From the NCBI GenBank assembly GCA_018703155.1, contig JABJGS010000061.1:1-56893 (forward strand): DNA of 56,893 nucleotides, given 5' to 3'. Source of the DNA: Francisellaceae bacterium. Its GTDB lineage: Bacteria; Pseudomonadota; Gammaproteobacteria; UBA6186; Azoamicaceae. The first letter of the stretch is position 1. The number at the start of each line of letters is the position of its first letter. Below the pieces are notes generated by a model. It searched no databases. It was not told the origin of the DNA and saw only the letters and a list, made by a program, of their open reading frames with translations. A program made the position numbers and the translations under genes. Below are positions 26,839 through 37,170 of this stretch, piece after piece.

Positions 26839-27891
26839 CTAAGATAGTGATGCTACCCTTCTGCCTTGACTAGGTAAAACAGATACTAAGCTAGTGCGCG
26901 GGTCCACATACACTTCATCTGGTATTAGCACAGCTACTGGCACAGCTATTGGCAAATCATATACTACTTCTTGATGAAGAACAGATAATGGTAGCTGATT
27001 TATACCTTGCTCTATATTATATTCATCAAGTTTTCTTCTCAATAAACTTTCTATTTCAAAGTCTTCATTATCTCTGGCCAAATTTACAGAGTTTCTATAC
27101 GATACTACCCTTTCAAAAACACTATTGGGTCCTAATATTTTACAAACATATTCAATATTATGACTAGCAACATCATCGGTTAAAACCAAATTTTCAGCAT
27201 TTGCTATTCTATCTTTTACGGAACTCTGACTAAGGAACCAATCCACCCATTCAGCCTCAGGTTCATCGGCTAACATAGCCAATCTCAATAGGATATTATT
27301 CTTCACTGATATATTAGTTACCACACTAGGAATGCCTGCAAGTAATGATACTATGCCCCACTTACCAGAAGCTGCAGCTAACCTAATTGCTTGATTATCT
27401 TGAGCATGCGCATTCTCTGATACTTTTGTTTCTCTTAATAATCTTTCAACAACATTATAACTTCCTTCAAAAGAAGCATTTATTAATGCCTGATTTTCAG
27501 ATGCATCAGCATTAGATTGAACAATATTTATACTCATTAACATGTTGAAAATAATTTGATTACCAGCGGCACATGACTTAATTAATATATAGTTATCATT
27601 GATTGCTGCTGATTGATTAACTTGATAATTTTTCAGTAATTCTCTAACGGCATGCTCTCGACTTAGTTGAACCGCCGAAAATAATACATAATTGTAATTT
27701 ACTGACAATGAACGTTGTATTGATTCACAGCTAATTAGTTTATCAAAGATAATATCATTGTCTAGGTATAGAGCTAAAAGTAGCGCCTCATTTTCATTAA
27801 ATGATAGATCAAAAGTATTTTCATCTATCATTATATTTATTTTCTTAATATCTTTTTCTTTAATAGCAATAAGTAAGTCATTAAAATTCAT
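26839..27891 (-). CDS. ankyrin-repeat protein
   Basis: About 350 residues with at least five degenerate ankyrin-like units, each with an N-x-A-L-x-x-A...G...(V/I)..LL pattern: NEALLLALYLDNDIIFDKLI, NQALINASFEGSYNVVERLL, NQAIRLAAASGKWGIVSLLA. A Val/Pro-rich tail follows (LPIAVPVAVLIP). Ankyrin repeats mediate protein binding and are common in effectors of intracellular bacteria. The ATG at 27891 (MNFNDLL) is preferred; a GTG at 27936 would add 15 residues. No signal peptide. Targets unknown. Confidence 0.75.
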   Translation of the reverse strand: MNFNDLLIAIKEKDIKKINIMIDENTFDLSFNENEALLLALYLDNDIIFDKLISCESIQRSLSVNYNYVLFSAVQLSREHAVRELLKNYQVNQSAAINDNYILIKSCAAGNQIIFNMLMSINIVQSNADASENQALINASFEGSYNVVERLLRETKVSENAHAQDNQAIRLAAASGKWGIVSLLAGIPSVVTNISVKNNILLRLAMLADEPEAEWVDWFLSQSSVKDRIANAENLVLTDDVASHNIEYVCKILGPNSVFERVVSYRNSVNLARDNEDFEIESLLRRKLDEYNIEQGINQLPLSVLHQEVVYDLPIAVPVAVLIPDEVYVDPRTSLVSVLPSQGRRVASLS

Positions 27892-28223
27892 ATCATACTC
27901 AACATCTTGCTGTTTATGAAAGTTTATTACAAGCACATTGAAATTTCCAGAAAGAATAGCGAGCAGGCCATAGATTTTATATTCATTACTTCCTGTTAGA
28001 TTTATTACTAAAAAATAAAAATAATAAAATTCTGTTTTTTTATTAGTGCATTTGTAAGATTTTAATACATTATAATTGTAAATTCTCTAATGACGATTTT
28101 CAGATACCATCCAATAACTTAATATTTACAAACCAAAAAAAAAATACTCTAAATATCTGGCGCCACAGTTAGTTAGATACTATAATTCGCATTAGGGTAA
28201 CAGGCTTATAGATTGTAAAATTC
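27892..28223. other. intergenic region between divergent genes
   Basis: About 330 bp between the ankyrin gene and the GGDEF-like gene. A TATAAT at 28181-28186 is a plausible -10 for the plus-strand gene, without a clear -35. Nothing else is recognisable. Confidence 0.4.
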
Positions 28224-29309
28224 GTGAAAAATTCCAGCTCTTATGCAGTTTTGCTTCTTTCTATTTTTGTACTGGTATTTTTACTATTACTCTCTTTGCT
28301 ACAAGTTATTAGCTTACAATCAAATGTCGACAATGAAAGAAATATATCTTTAGAAGTATTCCCTAGGATAAAAAACCTCATTGCAACTAATGAATCTATA
28401 AGCAATACCATTGAAGATGGGATGAATAATCAAATTACTCATCATAATATAAGGCTAGAACTTAATAAACTTAACACCATCAACAGTAGCATCTTATTGC
28501 CCCTATCTAGTAAGATATCTACAACTAAATCTCATGATAAATTTCAAGCCTATCTTAAACAGTTAAATATTCTTAAACAACTTGAGCATCAAGTATCTGC
28601 CCTACTAAAATATGGTCATGATAATCCTCGTGTTATTTTTGCTAACAACAAATGGAAAGTCGTTAATAATAATATTAATAAAAATCTTCAAGAACTATAT
28701 ACAGATATTATTAATGAAAACATGATGACTTATGAAAATATTATTAAAACTAAAAATACTATTATTTTCTTCATATGCTTAAGTTTGTTAACAACATTGC
28801 TGATTGGTATTTCCATTTACATCTCTATCAAGGTGCAATTACAAAATGATCAACAAATAGCTCCTTTAATTACTGATGATGATTTAGAAATAGATAGTAG
28901 CAGTATTTTTAATAGAGATATTCTTTTTCAAGATCTTAGTACTGACTTTAATAACTCTAGTGATAATTTTTCAGTAATTGCCACACAAATAAAGAACACA
29001 CAATCACAAAAATTTACAAATGACAACATCACCACATTTCTGGCGAGCCACCTTGATAAAGACATCAAGGTATACCTATATCAGAAGGATGAATATATAT
29101 TTATAATACCCAATGTTAAGCATGAAATTGAGTCTATTGGATTTTGCAAACAGTTATCCAATAACCTAAGTACAAATAGCATTACAATGAACATAGGCAT
29201 CAGTCACTACCCTGAGACCAGCATGAACATTGATATTTTATTAAACTCGGCCATTAGAGCCATGTTAGAATCTAAGAGCTGTGGAATGAACTCTATTATA
29301 ACCGCTTAG
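28224..29309 (+). CDS. inner-membrane protein with degenerate GGDEF domain
   Basis: A 361-residue protein with a GTG start, a membrane segment at ~8-30, a ~150-residue helical periplasmic domain and a second membrane segment at ~180-205. The cytoplasmic C-terminal part resembles a diguanylate cyclase fold: VYLYQKDEYIFIIP sits where RxGGDEFxxxLP is expected, and ITMNIGISHYPE followed by LLNSAIRAMLESKSCGMNSI matches the family end. The GG(D/E)EF site reads QKDEY and the domain is shortened, so cyclase activity is not expected. It may sense a periplasmic signal and act as a binding scaffold. Confidence 0.7.
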   Translation: MKNSSSYAVLLLSIFVLVFLLLLSLLQVISLQSNVDNERNISLEVFPRIKNLIATNESISNTIEDGMNNQITHHNIRLELNKLNTINSSILLPLSSKISTTKSHDKFQAYLKQLNILKQLEHQVSALLKYGHDNPRVIFANNKWKVVNNNINKNLQELYTDIINENMMTYENIIKTKNTIIFFICLSLLTTLLIGISIYISIKVQLQNDQQIAPLITDDDLEIDSSSIFNRDILFQDLSTDFNNSSDNFSVIATQIKNTQSQKFTNDNITTFLASHLDKDIKVYLYQKDEYIFIIPNVKHEIESIGFCKQLSNNLSTNSITMNIGISHYPETSMNIDILLNSAIRAMLESKSCGMNSIITA

Positions 29310-29325
29310 CTATATAGCCATGTGG

Positions 29326-30414
29326 TTAGTCTAGCTCTCCTATCTTCACATCAATAGTGAAAAATTTACCTTTTCTATAAACTTCAACTCTATAGGTTTC
29401 ATTTGGATTTAATTGTTTAATAGTACTGATAGCTACATGTATATTACTTGCATCAATATTGTTGATCTGCGTTACAATATCCCCAGGCAATAATCCTGAA
29501 TGCTGTGCTGGACTGCCATGAATAATAGCTTGAATATATACGCCCCCATCACGCTTGTAACCCAAATAGCTTTTCATTTGCTCTGATAATGCTTGTAAGT
29601 GTGCCCCGAGCCATCCACGTACAACATGGCCATTTTCAACTAGCTGGTGCATGATTTCTTTAGCCGAATCAATTGGTATTGCAAAACCAACACCATTGCC
29701 TCCTCCTGATGCTGACCTTACAGCCATATTTATTCCTATAAGGTTACCGTCAACATCAAACAGTCCTCCTCCAGAATTACCTGGATTTATAGCTGCATCG
29801 GTTTGAATGAGTTCATCAAAAATAGTACCTCGTTTAGAATTATCACCAGTACGAACGCTTAATGGTGCAAGCGCGCTCACAATACCTTGAGTTACTGTCT
29901 GCTCTAACCCAAATGGATTACCAATAGCTAATACAATATCACCAACCCTTAAGTTAGACGAACTACCGATATATACTCTAGGGAGTTTGTTTAAATTTAT
30001 TTTTAAAATTGCAAGATCACTTTGCACATCTGTACCAATTATTTTAGCATCAGCGACTCTGTTATCAGCAAGTTTCACCTGTATAGAATCGGTATCCTTG
30101 ATAACATGATGATTAGTTAATACATATCCAAGCTTGTAATCGATGATTACTCCTGAGCCTAGCCCATGCTGTGCTTGTTCAGGGTGCTCCAACATTTGAT
30201 TAGAGAAAAAATGTCGAAAAAATGGATCTTGATATAACGGATGATTATCTATTGGTATAGTTTTGCTAGTTTGAATGCTAACAATTGCTGGGGCTGATTT
30301 TTGGACAGCATCTGCGTATGAACGCACACATCGACACTCTTGCCCTACAACTTTCCCACAATAAAATACTAATATTAAAGTGATTAATTTTATTATAACT
30401 CCAGTATTTTTCAT
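29326..30414 (-). CDS. degS: DegS/DegQ-type trypsin-like serine protease with one PDZ domain
   Basis: Periplasmic HtrA-family protease of 362 residues. An N-terminal hydrophobic stretch serves as membrane anchor or signal peptide. The triad is visible: His in TNHHVI, Asp in QSDLAILK and Ser in NPGNSGGGLF. One PDZ domain (GVYIQAIIHGSPAQHSGLLPGD) follows, which fits the DegS architecture of ~355 residues rather than two-PDZ DegP. The ATG at 30414 has GGGA 6 nt upstream; in-frame starts upstream overlap glnE. It is the last gene of an SPFH-nfeD-glnE-degS run. DegS would trigger the sigma-E response, but no rseA is nearby. Confidence 0.88.
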   Translation of the reverse strand: MKNTGVIIKLITLILVFYCGKVVGQECRCVRSYADAVQKSAPAIVSIQTSKTIPIDNHPLYQDPFFRHFFSNQMLEHPEQAQHGLGSGVIIDYKLGYVLTNHHVIKDTDSIQVKLADNRVADAKIIGTDVQSDLAILKINLNKLPRVYIGSSSNLRVGDIVLAIGNPFGLEQTVTQGIVSALAPLSVRTGDNSKRGTIFDELIQTDAAINPGNSGGGLFDVDGNLIGINMAVRSASGGGNGVGFAIPIDSAKEIMHQLVENGHVVRGWLGAHLQALSEQMKSYLGYKRDGGVYIQAIIHGSPAQHSGLLPGDIVTQINNIDASNIHVAISTIKQLNPNETYRVEVYRKGKFFTIDVKIGELD

Positions 30415-30427
30415 TTTAATTCCCATA

Positions 30428-33289
30428 TTATTTTGCATTTATTATACGATTACTGTGACCTGAGAAAATATTACTCCACAATGCTTTTATTAAATATAAA
30501 TTTTCAGTCATAATATCTTTATCAACAGTAAAATTATTTTTTCCATATAAAATTTCTTTATGAATTATATCTCTATATAGTAAATACGCTTTTCTAATTT
30601 TTTCAGCGACTTGTGCAGATAAAATGCCTGTTGCAACGAGGCTATCGATTATCCTCATGTTATCTGAGTGTTCACTTATCAATGGATGTCCTACAGACCA
30701 ACGTAGAACATAATATTGTACGATAAATTCAATATCATTTATTCCACCAGCAGAAAGTTTAAGTTTATCAATTTTATAAGTCTTACTTTGCATCATTCTA
30801 GTCCGCATGCTAGTAATATCATGCTTTAAAATATTAGAACACCTTACTCTCGAGAGTATTTCTCTACGAATTGAATTAAACCTACTTGTTAACCTGTCAT
30901 TAGCAACAATAACTCTAGCCCTAACTAAAGCCTGATGCTCCCAAGTCCATGCACTATTTCTCTGATATTCTGCAAAAGAATCAAATGATGTAACCAATAA
31001 GCCAGAATCACCCAAAGGTCTAAGACGCATATCTACGGTATATAATGGACCAGAAGATGTAGCTGTATTTAATAAATGATATATTCTCTGTCCAAGTTTG
31101 ATATAGAACTCATCAATATCAACTTTACGCATAGAGAGTTCAGAATTTTTCTTTTCCTTATCATACAAAAATACCACATCAAGATCAGAGCTGTAGCTTA
31201 ATTCAATACCACCAAGCTTACCGTAGGCAATAATAGCAAAATCTGAACTAGATATATTTAAAATATTTTCTAAATTATATTTCTTGCTAGTTTGTTCAAG
31301 CGCTAGCTCAGTTACTACTTTAAGAATAACTTGGGCAATATCGGTTAAGTGATCACTAACCCTTTTTATTAAAATATCACTCATAACATCAGCAACAGCT
31401 ATTCTAAAAGTGCTGTTTAATTTAAACTCTCGTAAACACTCCATTTGATGTTCAAGATCGTCACTGTCAACCCACTGTAAACGCAACTTTAATTCATTAT
31501 GTAAATTACCAATACTAATATCTCTATTTCGCCTATAATCCAATAATTCATCCAATAGAATTGGGAATTTACATAATTGTGCGTGCACCCACTCACTTTT
31601 TGTACATAAATCAATAATAAGTTGCAAAACATTAGGATTTTCCAACATAAGAGAAATATATAATGACCGTCTACCAATTGATTCAACTAATGATATCAGC
31701 CTATTAAGTGCTTGCACTGGATCTTGAGAGCGTATTGATATATTTATCACTTCAGGAATAAGATTTTTCAATCTTTTTCTGGTACGATAGCCAAACTGTT
31801 TATTATCAATACGAGACCTAAACGATAATAATTCTTTATATATTAATTCATAGTCTGTTGGTACACATTTTTTTAGTTCTTTAATACATTTATCCTTGTC
31901 TTCAATTATAGCCCATATATCTCCAATACGAATACGGTTCGGTAACGCTTCTATAACTTTGATCGGTGGAGCCACAATTTTATTAAACAAATTTGACACC
32001 AAATCTCTATGGTTATTTAATACATCTACAAAATCATTCCAACTGACAAAATTTAAAGCAATACACAATCTATTTTTATCTAATTCTAAATCAGGCAATG
32101 TGTGTGTTTGCTGTTCATGCAGCATTTGTAATGCATTTTCAGTTTTTCTTAAAAATAAATATGAATCTAATAACCAATCATATTCCTCTCGGCTTATATA
32201 TTTATATTTTTTTATAATTTCTAATGCTTTTAATAAAGAGCGCTGCTGAAAAATAGGATCCTTACCGCCTCGAACTAATTGGAATGATTGAGCTATAAAT
32301 TCTATTTGCCTTATTCCACCTCTACCAATTTTAATATCATCATGTTTATCTTTACGATTTATTTCAGATTCTATTAATGTTTTCATCTCTCGTAGTGATT
32401 CAAAAACTCCAAAATCCATATAACGTCGATACACAAATGGTCTGAATTTCGCCATAAGGTTACGGCATTCATTTATATCACCATATATCGGTCTAGCTTT
32501 GATTAATGCATAACGCTCCCAATCTCTACCATATCGCTGATAATAATCCTCCATATCATTGACATCCATTACAATTGGGCCACTATCACCAAATGGTCTC
32601 AATTTTAAGTCAACTCGATAAACAAAACTATATTCATTATTATCTGCTAGCAAATCCACTATGGTACGAGCAATACAAAGATATGCATCTTCAACACTGG
32701 CTCTGGTATTTTTTGCTACAAAATGTTCAGTAGGTGGATAAGCAAAACATAAATCTACATCTGATGAAAAATTCAGCTCTCTACCACCAAGCTTACCAAG
32801 AGCAATAATAATTATCTTCTGTGCACAACCATCATTATCATACGCAGTACCTATTTGTGTTGCAGAATTTTTCATAGCCCAACTGGCGGCATACTTAATG
32901 CATTTGTCAGCAACTTCAGATAGTTCACTTATAGTTTTGGTAACAGAATATACTCCAGCTATATCTAGCACACCTATATAGGCAAGGCTCATGCACCTAT
33001 ATTTACGTAGCTCCTGCTTTATTATATCAAGACTAACATCCAGGGCCATAGATAATTGAAACGGATGAAAAACATCAGGGGAATCAAAAGCTAGTAACAA
33101 TTTAGGAATAATTTGCGGATACTTTTTTAGTGTATCTGAAATATATTGGCTAGAAGCTATAGCTCTTTTCAGTTGATCATTATTACAAAAAGCTACGCGT
33201 TCTGCATCAGATTGAAACTGTATTGCTTCTAGCTCATTTTGCAAAACCTGTTTAATAGAATCTTTTATAAATCCATTTATATGTTCCAT
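30428..33289 (-). CDS. glnE: bifunctional glutamine synthetase adenylyltransferase/adenylyl-removing enzyme
   Basis: Controls glutamine synthetase by attaching and removing AMP in response to nitrogen status. At 953 residues it is full length. Two nucleotidyltransferase domains are evident: GKLGGRELNFSSDVDLCFAY in the N-terminal (deadenylase) half and GKLGGIELSYSSDLDVVFLY in the C-terminal (adenylylase) half. Each is followed by LRPFGDSGP/LRPLGDSGL and GGI(R/N)(Q/D)IEF segments. Located 13 bp after nfeD and followed by degS. Confidence 0.97.
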   Translation of the reverse strand: MEHINGFIKDSIKQVLQNELEAIQFQSDAERVAFCNNDQLKRAIASSQYISDTLKKYPQIIPKLLLAFDSPDVFHPFQLSMALDVSLDIIKQELRKYRCMSLAYIGVLDIAGVYSVTKTISELSEVADKCIKYAASWAMKNSATQIGTAYDNDGCAQKIIIIALGKLGGRELNFSSDVDLCFAYPPTEHFVAKNTRASVEDAYLCIARTIVDLLADNNEYSFVYRVDLKLRPFGDSGPIVMDVNDMEDYYQRYGRDWERYALIKARPIYGDINECRNLMAKFRPFVYRRYMDFGVFESLREMKTLIESEINRKDKHDDIKIGRGGIRQIEFIAQSFQLVRGGKDPIFQQRSLLKALEIIKKYKYISREEYDWLLDSYLFLRKTENALQMLHEQQTHTLPDLELDKNRLCIALNFVSWNDFVDVLNNHRDLVSNLFNKIVAPPIKVIEALPNRIRIGDIWAIIEDKDKCIKELKKCVPTDYELIYKELLSFRSRIDNKQFGYRTRKRLKNLIPEVINISIRSQDPVQALNRLISLVESIGRRSLYISLMLENPNVLQLIIDLCTKSEWVHAQLCKFPILLDELLDYRRNRDISIGNLHNELKLRLQWVDSDDLEHQMECLREFKLNSTFRIAVADVMSDILIKRVSDHLTDIAQVILKVVTELALEQTSKKYNLENILNISSSDFAIIAYGKLGGIELSYSSDLDVVFLYDKEKKNSELSMRKVDIDEFYIKLGQRIYHLLNTATSSGPLYTVDMRLRPLGDSGLLVTSFDSFAEYQRNSAWTWEHQALVRARVIVANDRLTSRFNSIRREILSRVRCSNILKHDITSMRTRMMQSKTYKIDKLKLSAGGINDIEFIVQYYVLRWSVGHPLISEHSDNMRIIDSLVATGILSAQVAEKIRKAYLLYRDIIHKEILYGKNNFTVDKDIMTENLYLIKALWSNIFSGHSNRIINAK

Positions 33290-33302
33290 AATTCATGCAA
33301 AC

Positions 33303-33749
33303 TTAATTAACAATCTCCACATTTAAACATATACCATCAGCACTAGTAACTTTAACACTCATTCCTTCTTTAGCATCAGGTCCATTTACCAGCCACAGGG
33401 TATCACCAATTTTAACTTTTCCTTTTCCATTTGTTATATCAGTTGCCAAAGTATAAGTATTACCGACAAACTGCTTTGTCCTTTTATTTAATAATGGCGA
33501 ATCACTAGTAGTAATGTTTTTACTTAAATAATTACGCCAGAATACCAAACATAAGGTGGATAACAGAAAATAATATAGACACTGCCACTGCCAAGATATG
33601 CTGGGGATAAAATAAACCACCCCACCTACCACCAGGGCACAAAATCCCAACCATAGTAAAAAGAAATTAGCACCAAAAATTAAATCTGATAATACTAAAA
33701 GCCCTGCAGCGCTAAACCATGTCCATAAGGATACATCACCGGTTAACAT
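33303..33749 (-). CDS. NfeD family protein
   Basis: A 148-residue membrane protein with hydrophobic segments in the first ~75 residues and a C-terminal OB-fold domain (VGNTYTLATDITNGKGKVKIGDTLW). NfeD proteins partner with SPFH/stomatin proteins, and the gene begins 2 bp after the SPFH gene stop. Probably involved in membrane microdomain organisation. Confidence 0.9.
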   Translation of the reverse strand: MLTGDVSLWTWFSAAGLLVLSDLIFGANFFLLWLGFCALVVGGVVYFIPSISWQWQCLYYFLLSTLCLVFWRNYLSKNITTSDSPLLNKRTKQFVGNTYTLATDITNGKGKVKIGDTLWLVNGPDAKEGMSVKVTSADGICLNVEIVN

Positions 33750-33751
33750 TA

Positions 33752-34654
33752 TTATTTTCCTTTTAATAATTCGGCTATACCAGCTAGAGAACCGATAACG
33801 TTTGTAGTCTCTACAGGCAATATTAGAGTTTTTTGGTTTGGACTACTTGCAAGCTTACCAAGAGCATCTATGTATTTCTGAGCAACAAAATAGTTAATTG
33901 CATTTAGGTTGCCTTCATCTATAGCTTTGGATACTGTAGTTGTAGCTATAGCTTCAGCTGTAGCTAATCTTTCTCTAGATTCAGCTTGTAAAAATGCTGT
34001 TTCCCTGTCTGCTTCTGCAGATAAAACCTTAGCTTTTTTATCACCCTCAGCTTGTAGGACTTTTGCTTGCCTAATACCTTCCGCCTCTAAAACTCTTGCT
34101 CGCTTTTCACGCTCAGCTTTCATTTGCGCTGCCATAGCATTAACTAAGTCTTTTGGTGGTGTAATATCCTTAATTTCTATACGAGTAACTTTTACTCCCC
34201 AAGTTAGAGTTGCCTCATCAATTACTGATAGTAATTTTGAATTAATGTGATCCCGTTGTGATAAGGTTTGGTCGATATCTAAAGAACCCAATACTGTCCT
34301 TATATTAGTTACAGTAAGATTTGATATAGCCCGCTCTAAATCATTTACTTCATAGGATGCTTTCGCAGAATCTATAATTTGAAAAAATACTACACCATCA
34401 ACTCGTACCATAGCATTATCTTTAGATATAACTTCCTGAGATGGTATCGGCAATACTTGTTCCATTACATTTTGTTTAAAACCTATCCTGTCGATAAGTG
34501 GCACGATAATTGATAATCCAGGCCCTAGAGTATGAGTAAACTTACCAAACCGTTCAACGGTATACTCATATCCTTGTGCAACTTGCTGAACTGCTTTTAT
34601 TGCTATGGTTATACCAATGAAAATGCAAATACCTGCAAATATGCCAAATTCCAT
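33752..34654 (-). CDS. SPFH/Band 7 domain protein (stomatin/QmcA-like)
   Basis: A 300-residue inner-membrane protein with an N-terminal hydrophobic segment and the paraslipin core: [35 protein letters not shown] and [10 protein letters not shown]-like [13 protein letters not shown] long Ala/Glu/Lys/Arg coiled coil (about 175-235) and a C-terminal segment QKTLILP complete it. It forms oligomeric scaffolds in membranes and is co-encoded with NfeD as is usual. Confidence 0.93.
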   Translation of the reverse strand: MEFGIFAGICIFIGITIAIKAVQQVAQGYEYTVERFGKFTHTLGPGLSIIVPLIDRIGFKQNVMEQVLPIPSQEVISKDNAMVRVDGVVFFQIIDSAKASYEVNDLERAISNLTVTNIRTVLGSLDIDQTLSQRDHINSKLLSVIDEATLTWGVKVTRIEIKDITPPKDLVNAMAAQMKAEREKRARVLEAEGIRQAKVLQAEGDKKAKVLSAEADRETAFLQAESRERLATAEAIATTTVSKAIDEGNLNAINYFVAQKYIDALGKLASSPNQKTLILPVETTNVIGSLAGIAELLKGK

Positions 34655-34874
34655 AATAAATCTCCAAATTCTTGTTTTTTACAAAAATATATTTTAACAG
34701 CTATTACTCTGAGCACCAAAGCATATTTGTTTTCAAACACAAGATAGGTTTCTAACATCTTAATTTTTATGCTAAAATTTACTAGAAATGATATATTTCG
34801 TTTGTAAATTATGCCATTACACAAAACTTGGATATAATGGCCGGCGTTGTCACACCTATACAGGGGCAGGATAA

Positions 34875-35075
34875 ATGGCAAAAGAAATTTCGAAAAGTAG
34901 CGTAGAAGTTATCAGCAGGGTGATTGTGACTAAAAAAGAGTTACCTTTGTCGTGCCCTATGCCAAGCATGTCTTTATGGAATATGCATCCTAAAGTATTC
35001 ATACCCATTGAAGAATCTGGACAAGCAGATTGCCCATATTGTGGCACTCAATATGTGTTTGAAGAAGATAATTAA
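34875..35075 (+). CDS. zinc-finger CHCC-type protein
   Basis: A 66-residue protein of the zf-CHCC family (related to NDUFS6). Cys in LSCPMP, His in WNMHPKVF and the pair CPYCGTQY provide the C-H-C-C zinc ligands. GCAGGA precedes the ATG. A TATAAT at 34833-34838 is a candidate -10 without a good -35. The gene is 26 bp upstream of waaF and likely in the same operon. Exact role in bacteria is unknown. Confidence 0.9.
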   Translation: MAKEISKSSVEVISRVIVTKKELPLSCPMPSMSLWNMHPKVFIPIEESGQADCPYCGTQYVFEEDN

Positions 35076-35101
35076 ATTTAGTCTCGAAGAAAATATGTAA
35101 A

Positions 35102-36118
35102 ATGACTGACAATAATAAGAATATTCTCATCATTGGCCCTTCATGGCTTGGTGATATGATCATGGCGCAATCGCTAATGATCCTGTTAAAAGCTCAAGGA
35201 TTCCAAAAAATTGACTTGTTAGCTCCACAATGGTGCCTAGAAGTTGCCAAGAATATGCCCCAGGTTAATAATATTATTGAATCTAAACTTGCCCATGGAG
35301 AACTTAACATAGCTAAACGCTATCATTTGGGTAAAAGTTTAAGAGGGCAATACAGCCATGCCATTGTACTACCCAACTCTTTTAAGAGTGCGCTAATACC
35401 ATTCTTTGCAAAAATTCCTATACGTATTGGCTGGCGAGGTGAATTTAGATATGGACTTCTCAATGATCTGAGAGTCTTAAATAAAAATAACTTTCCACTA
35501 ATGATCCAACGATATGCTCAATTAGGGCTACCTAAAGACGCTCCTCCTATCATAGACGCCCCAATACCTGAGCTCATAACTATCTCTCCACTGAGTTGCT
35601 CAGATAAATTTAACCTTAACGATCCAGAGGCAATCATTCTCTGCCCAGGGGCTGCTGGGGGTAGCGCAAAACGCTGGCCTAAAGAATATTATTTAAATGT
35701 AGCTGAAAATTTACTGAGACAAAATAAACAAATATGGTTAATGGGTAGTATCAATGATAAAGAAATCACTGATTTCATCGCTAATCAACTACCTTTAGAT
35801 AGCTGCAAAAACCTAGCAGGTACATTAAAATTATCTGAGACCGTAAATGTCATTTCGTTAGCTAAAGCTCTGGTAACCAATGACTCTGGCCTGATGCACG
35901 TTGCATCAGCCTTGAAAATACCAGTTATTGCTATATTTGGCCCAACATCACCTAAGCATACACCCCCATTAGGAAGCCAAGCCGTTATTTTGGAAAACAA
36001 GATACCTTGTCAACCATGTTTTAAGAAAAAGTGCCCACTAAATCATCATAGATGTATGATTGATATTGAGCCTATTCGTGTTATCAATGAAATAGAAAAA
36101 GTAAGTATAAATAAATGA
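35102..36118 (+). CDS. waaF: lipopolysaccharide heptosyltransferase II
   Basis: GT9-family enzyme adding the second heptose to the LPS inner core from ADP-heptose. It has 338 residues with the N-terminal signature ILIIGPSWLGDMIMAQSL and the donor-site region LCPGAAGGSAKRWP, then TNDSGLMHVASALKIPVIAIFGPTSP as GT-B domain hallmarks. It overlaps waaC by 4 nt (ATGA). Confidence 0.95.
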   Translation: MTDNNKNILIIGPSWLGDMIMAQSLMILLKAQGFQKIDLLAPQWCLEVAKNMPQVNNIIESKLAHGELNIAKRYHLGKSLRGQYSHAIVLPNSFKSALIPFFAKIPIRIGWRGEFRYGLLNDLRVLNKNNFPLMIQRYAQLGLPKDAPPIIDAPIPELITISPLSCSDKFNLNDPEAIILCPGAAGGSAKRWPKEYYLNVAENLLRQNKQIWLMGSINDKEITDFIANQLPLDSCKNLAGTLKLSETVNVISLAKALVTNDSGLMHVASALKIPVIAIFGPTSPKHTPPLGSQAVILENKIPCQPCFKKKCPLNHHRCMIDIEPIRVINEIEKVSINK

Positions 36119-37170
36119 AAGTATTAATTATCCGTCTATCATCTATGGGTGATGTGATCCATACCTTACCTGCAGTAACTGATGCTGCTAAAAATATATC
36201 TAACATAGAATTTCATTGGGTTATTGAAAAAGATTTTTCTTCAATCCCTAGTTGGCACAACTCAGTGTCCAGGGTAATACCTGTTGAACTAAGACAGTTC
36301 AAAAATAATTTGTTCAGTGGAAGAAAATATTTCCGCGACTTAATTACACATCTACGAAAAGAAAAATATGACTTAATAATAGACAGCCAAGGGTTAATTA
36401 AAAGTATGATCTTAGCTGTATGCTGCCATGGAAAAGTTGCAGGATATTCTAAACATTCTGCCCGTGAGCCTATTGCAAGTATTGGATATAAATACAAATA
36501 CAATATTTCCCACAATCAACACGCTATTAGTAAAAATCGTGAGCTATTTTCAAAATGCCTAGGATATAGCATAAATAATCATAGAAATAGCATTGATTAT
36601 GGAATCAACCCTGCTATTAATACTGAGATAGAGCAAAAAGATTATCTAATATTTTTACATGGCACAACATGGGCATCAAAATGTTGGCCTTTTGAGAAAT
36701 GGCTTGCCCTTGCTAAAATTGCAGATAAAGATGGTATTGAAGTTCAAGTGACTTATGCAACACAACAACAAAAAAACAGAGCTATAAAGCTTGCAAGTCT
36801 TGCTAGTAACGTTAAAATTAAAGATCATATGGGGCTCAACGATGCAGCTACTTGGATAAGCAATGCTAAAGCTATTATCAGCGTTGATACTGGTTTTGGA
36901 CATTTAGCTGCAGCATTTAACAAGCCAGTTGTTGGGCTTTTTGGTCCTACCAAAACTGCTCTTACTGGTATTCTTGGCAATGATAAATGCGTATACTTGT
37001 TCTCAACAATTAGGCATTGCGCACCTTGTCTACAAAAAAAATGTCCATTATTAACCAGTAAAAACATTGGTAGCTTATGCATGAATGATCACTCTCCTGT
37101 AGAAGTGTGGGACGCCTTGTGCAAAAAACTTAATGCTTTTAATAATCATCATGTAATTATTGCAAGCTAA
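36115..37170 (+). CDS. waaC: lipopolysaccharide heptosyltransferase I
   Basis: GT9-family enzyme adding the first heptose to Kdo of lipid A. It has 351 residues beginning MKVLIIRLSSMGDVIHTLPA, the WaaC signature; DSQGLIKS and the late VDTGFGHLAAAFNKPVVGLFGPT are also typical. It is translationally coupled to waaF and converges with orn (4-nt overlap). It uses the ADP-heptose made by HldE. Confidence 0.95.
   Translation: MKVLIIRLSSMGDVIHTLPAVTDAAKNISNIEFHWVIEKDFSSIPSWHNSVSRVIPVELRQFKNNLFSGRKYFRDLITHLRKEKYDLIIDSQGLIKSMILAVCCHGKVAGYSKHSAREPIASIGYKYKYNISHNQHAISKNRELFSKCLGYSINNHRNSIDYGINPAINTEIEQKDYLIFLHGTTWASKCWPFEKWLALAKIADKDGIEVQVTYATQQQKNRAIKLASLASNVKIKDHMGLNDAATWISNAKAIISVDTGFGHLAAAFNKPVVGLFGPTKTALTGILGNDKCVYLFSTIRHCAPCLQKKCPLLTSKNIGSLCMNDHSPVEVWDALCKKLNAFNNHHVIIAS

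Noticed and set aside
34609-34881. 90-residue minus-strand ORF between the SPFH and zf-CHCC genes
   Set aside because: It overlaps the SPFH start and the promoter of the zf-CHCC gene, has no ribosome site and no recognisable sequence.
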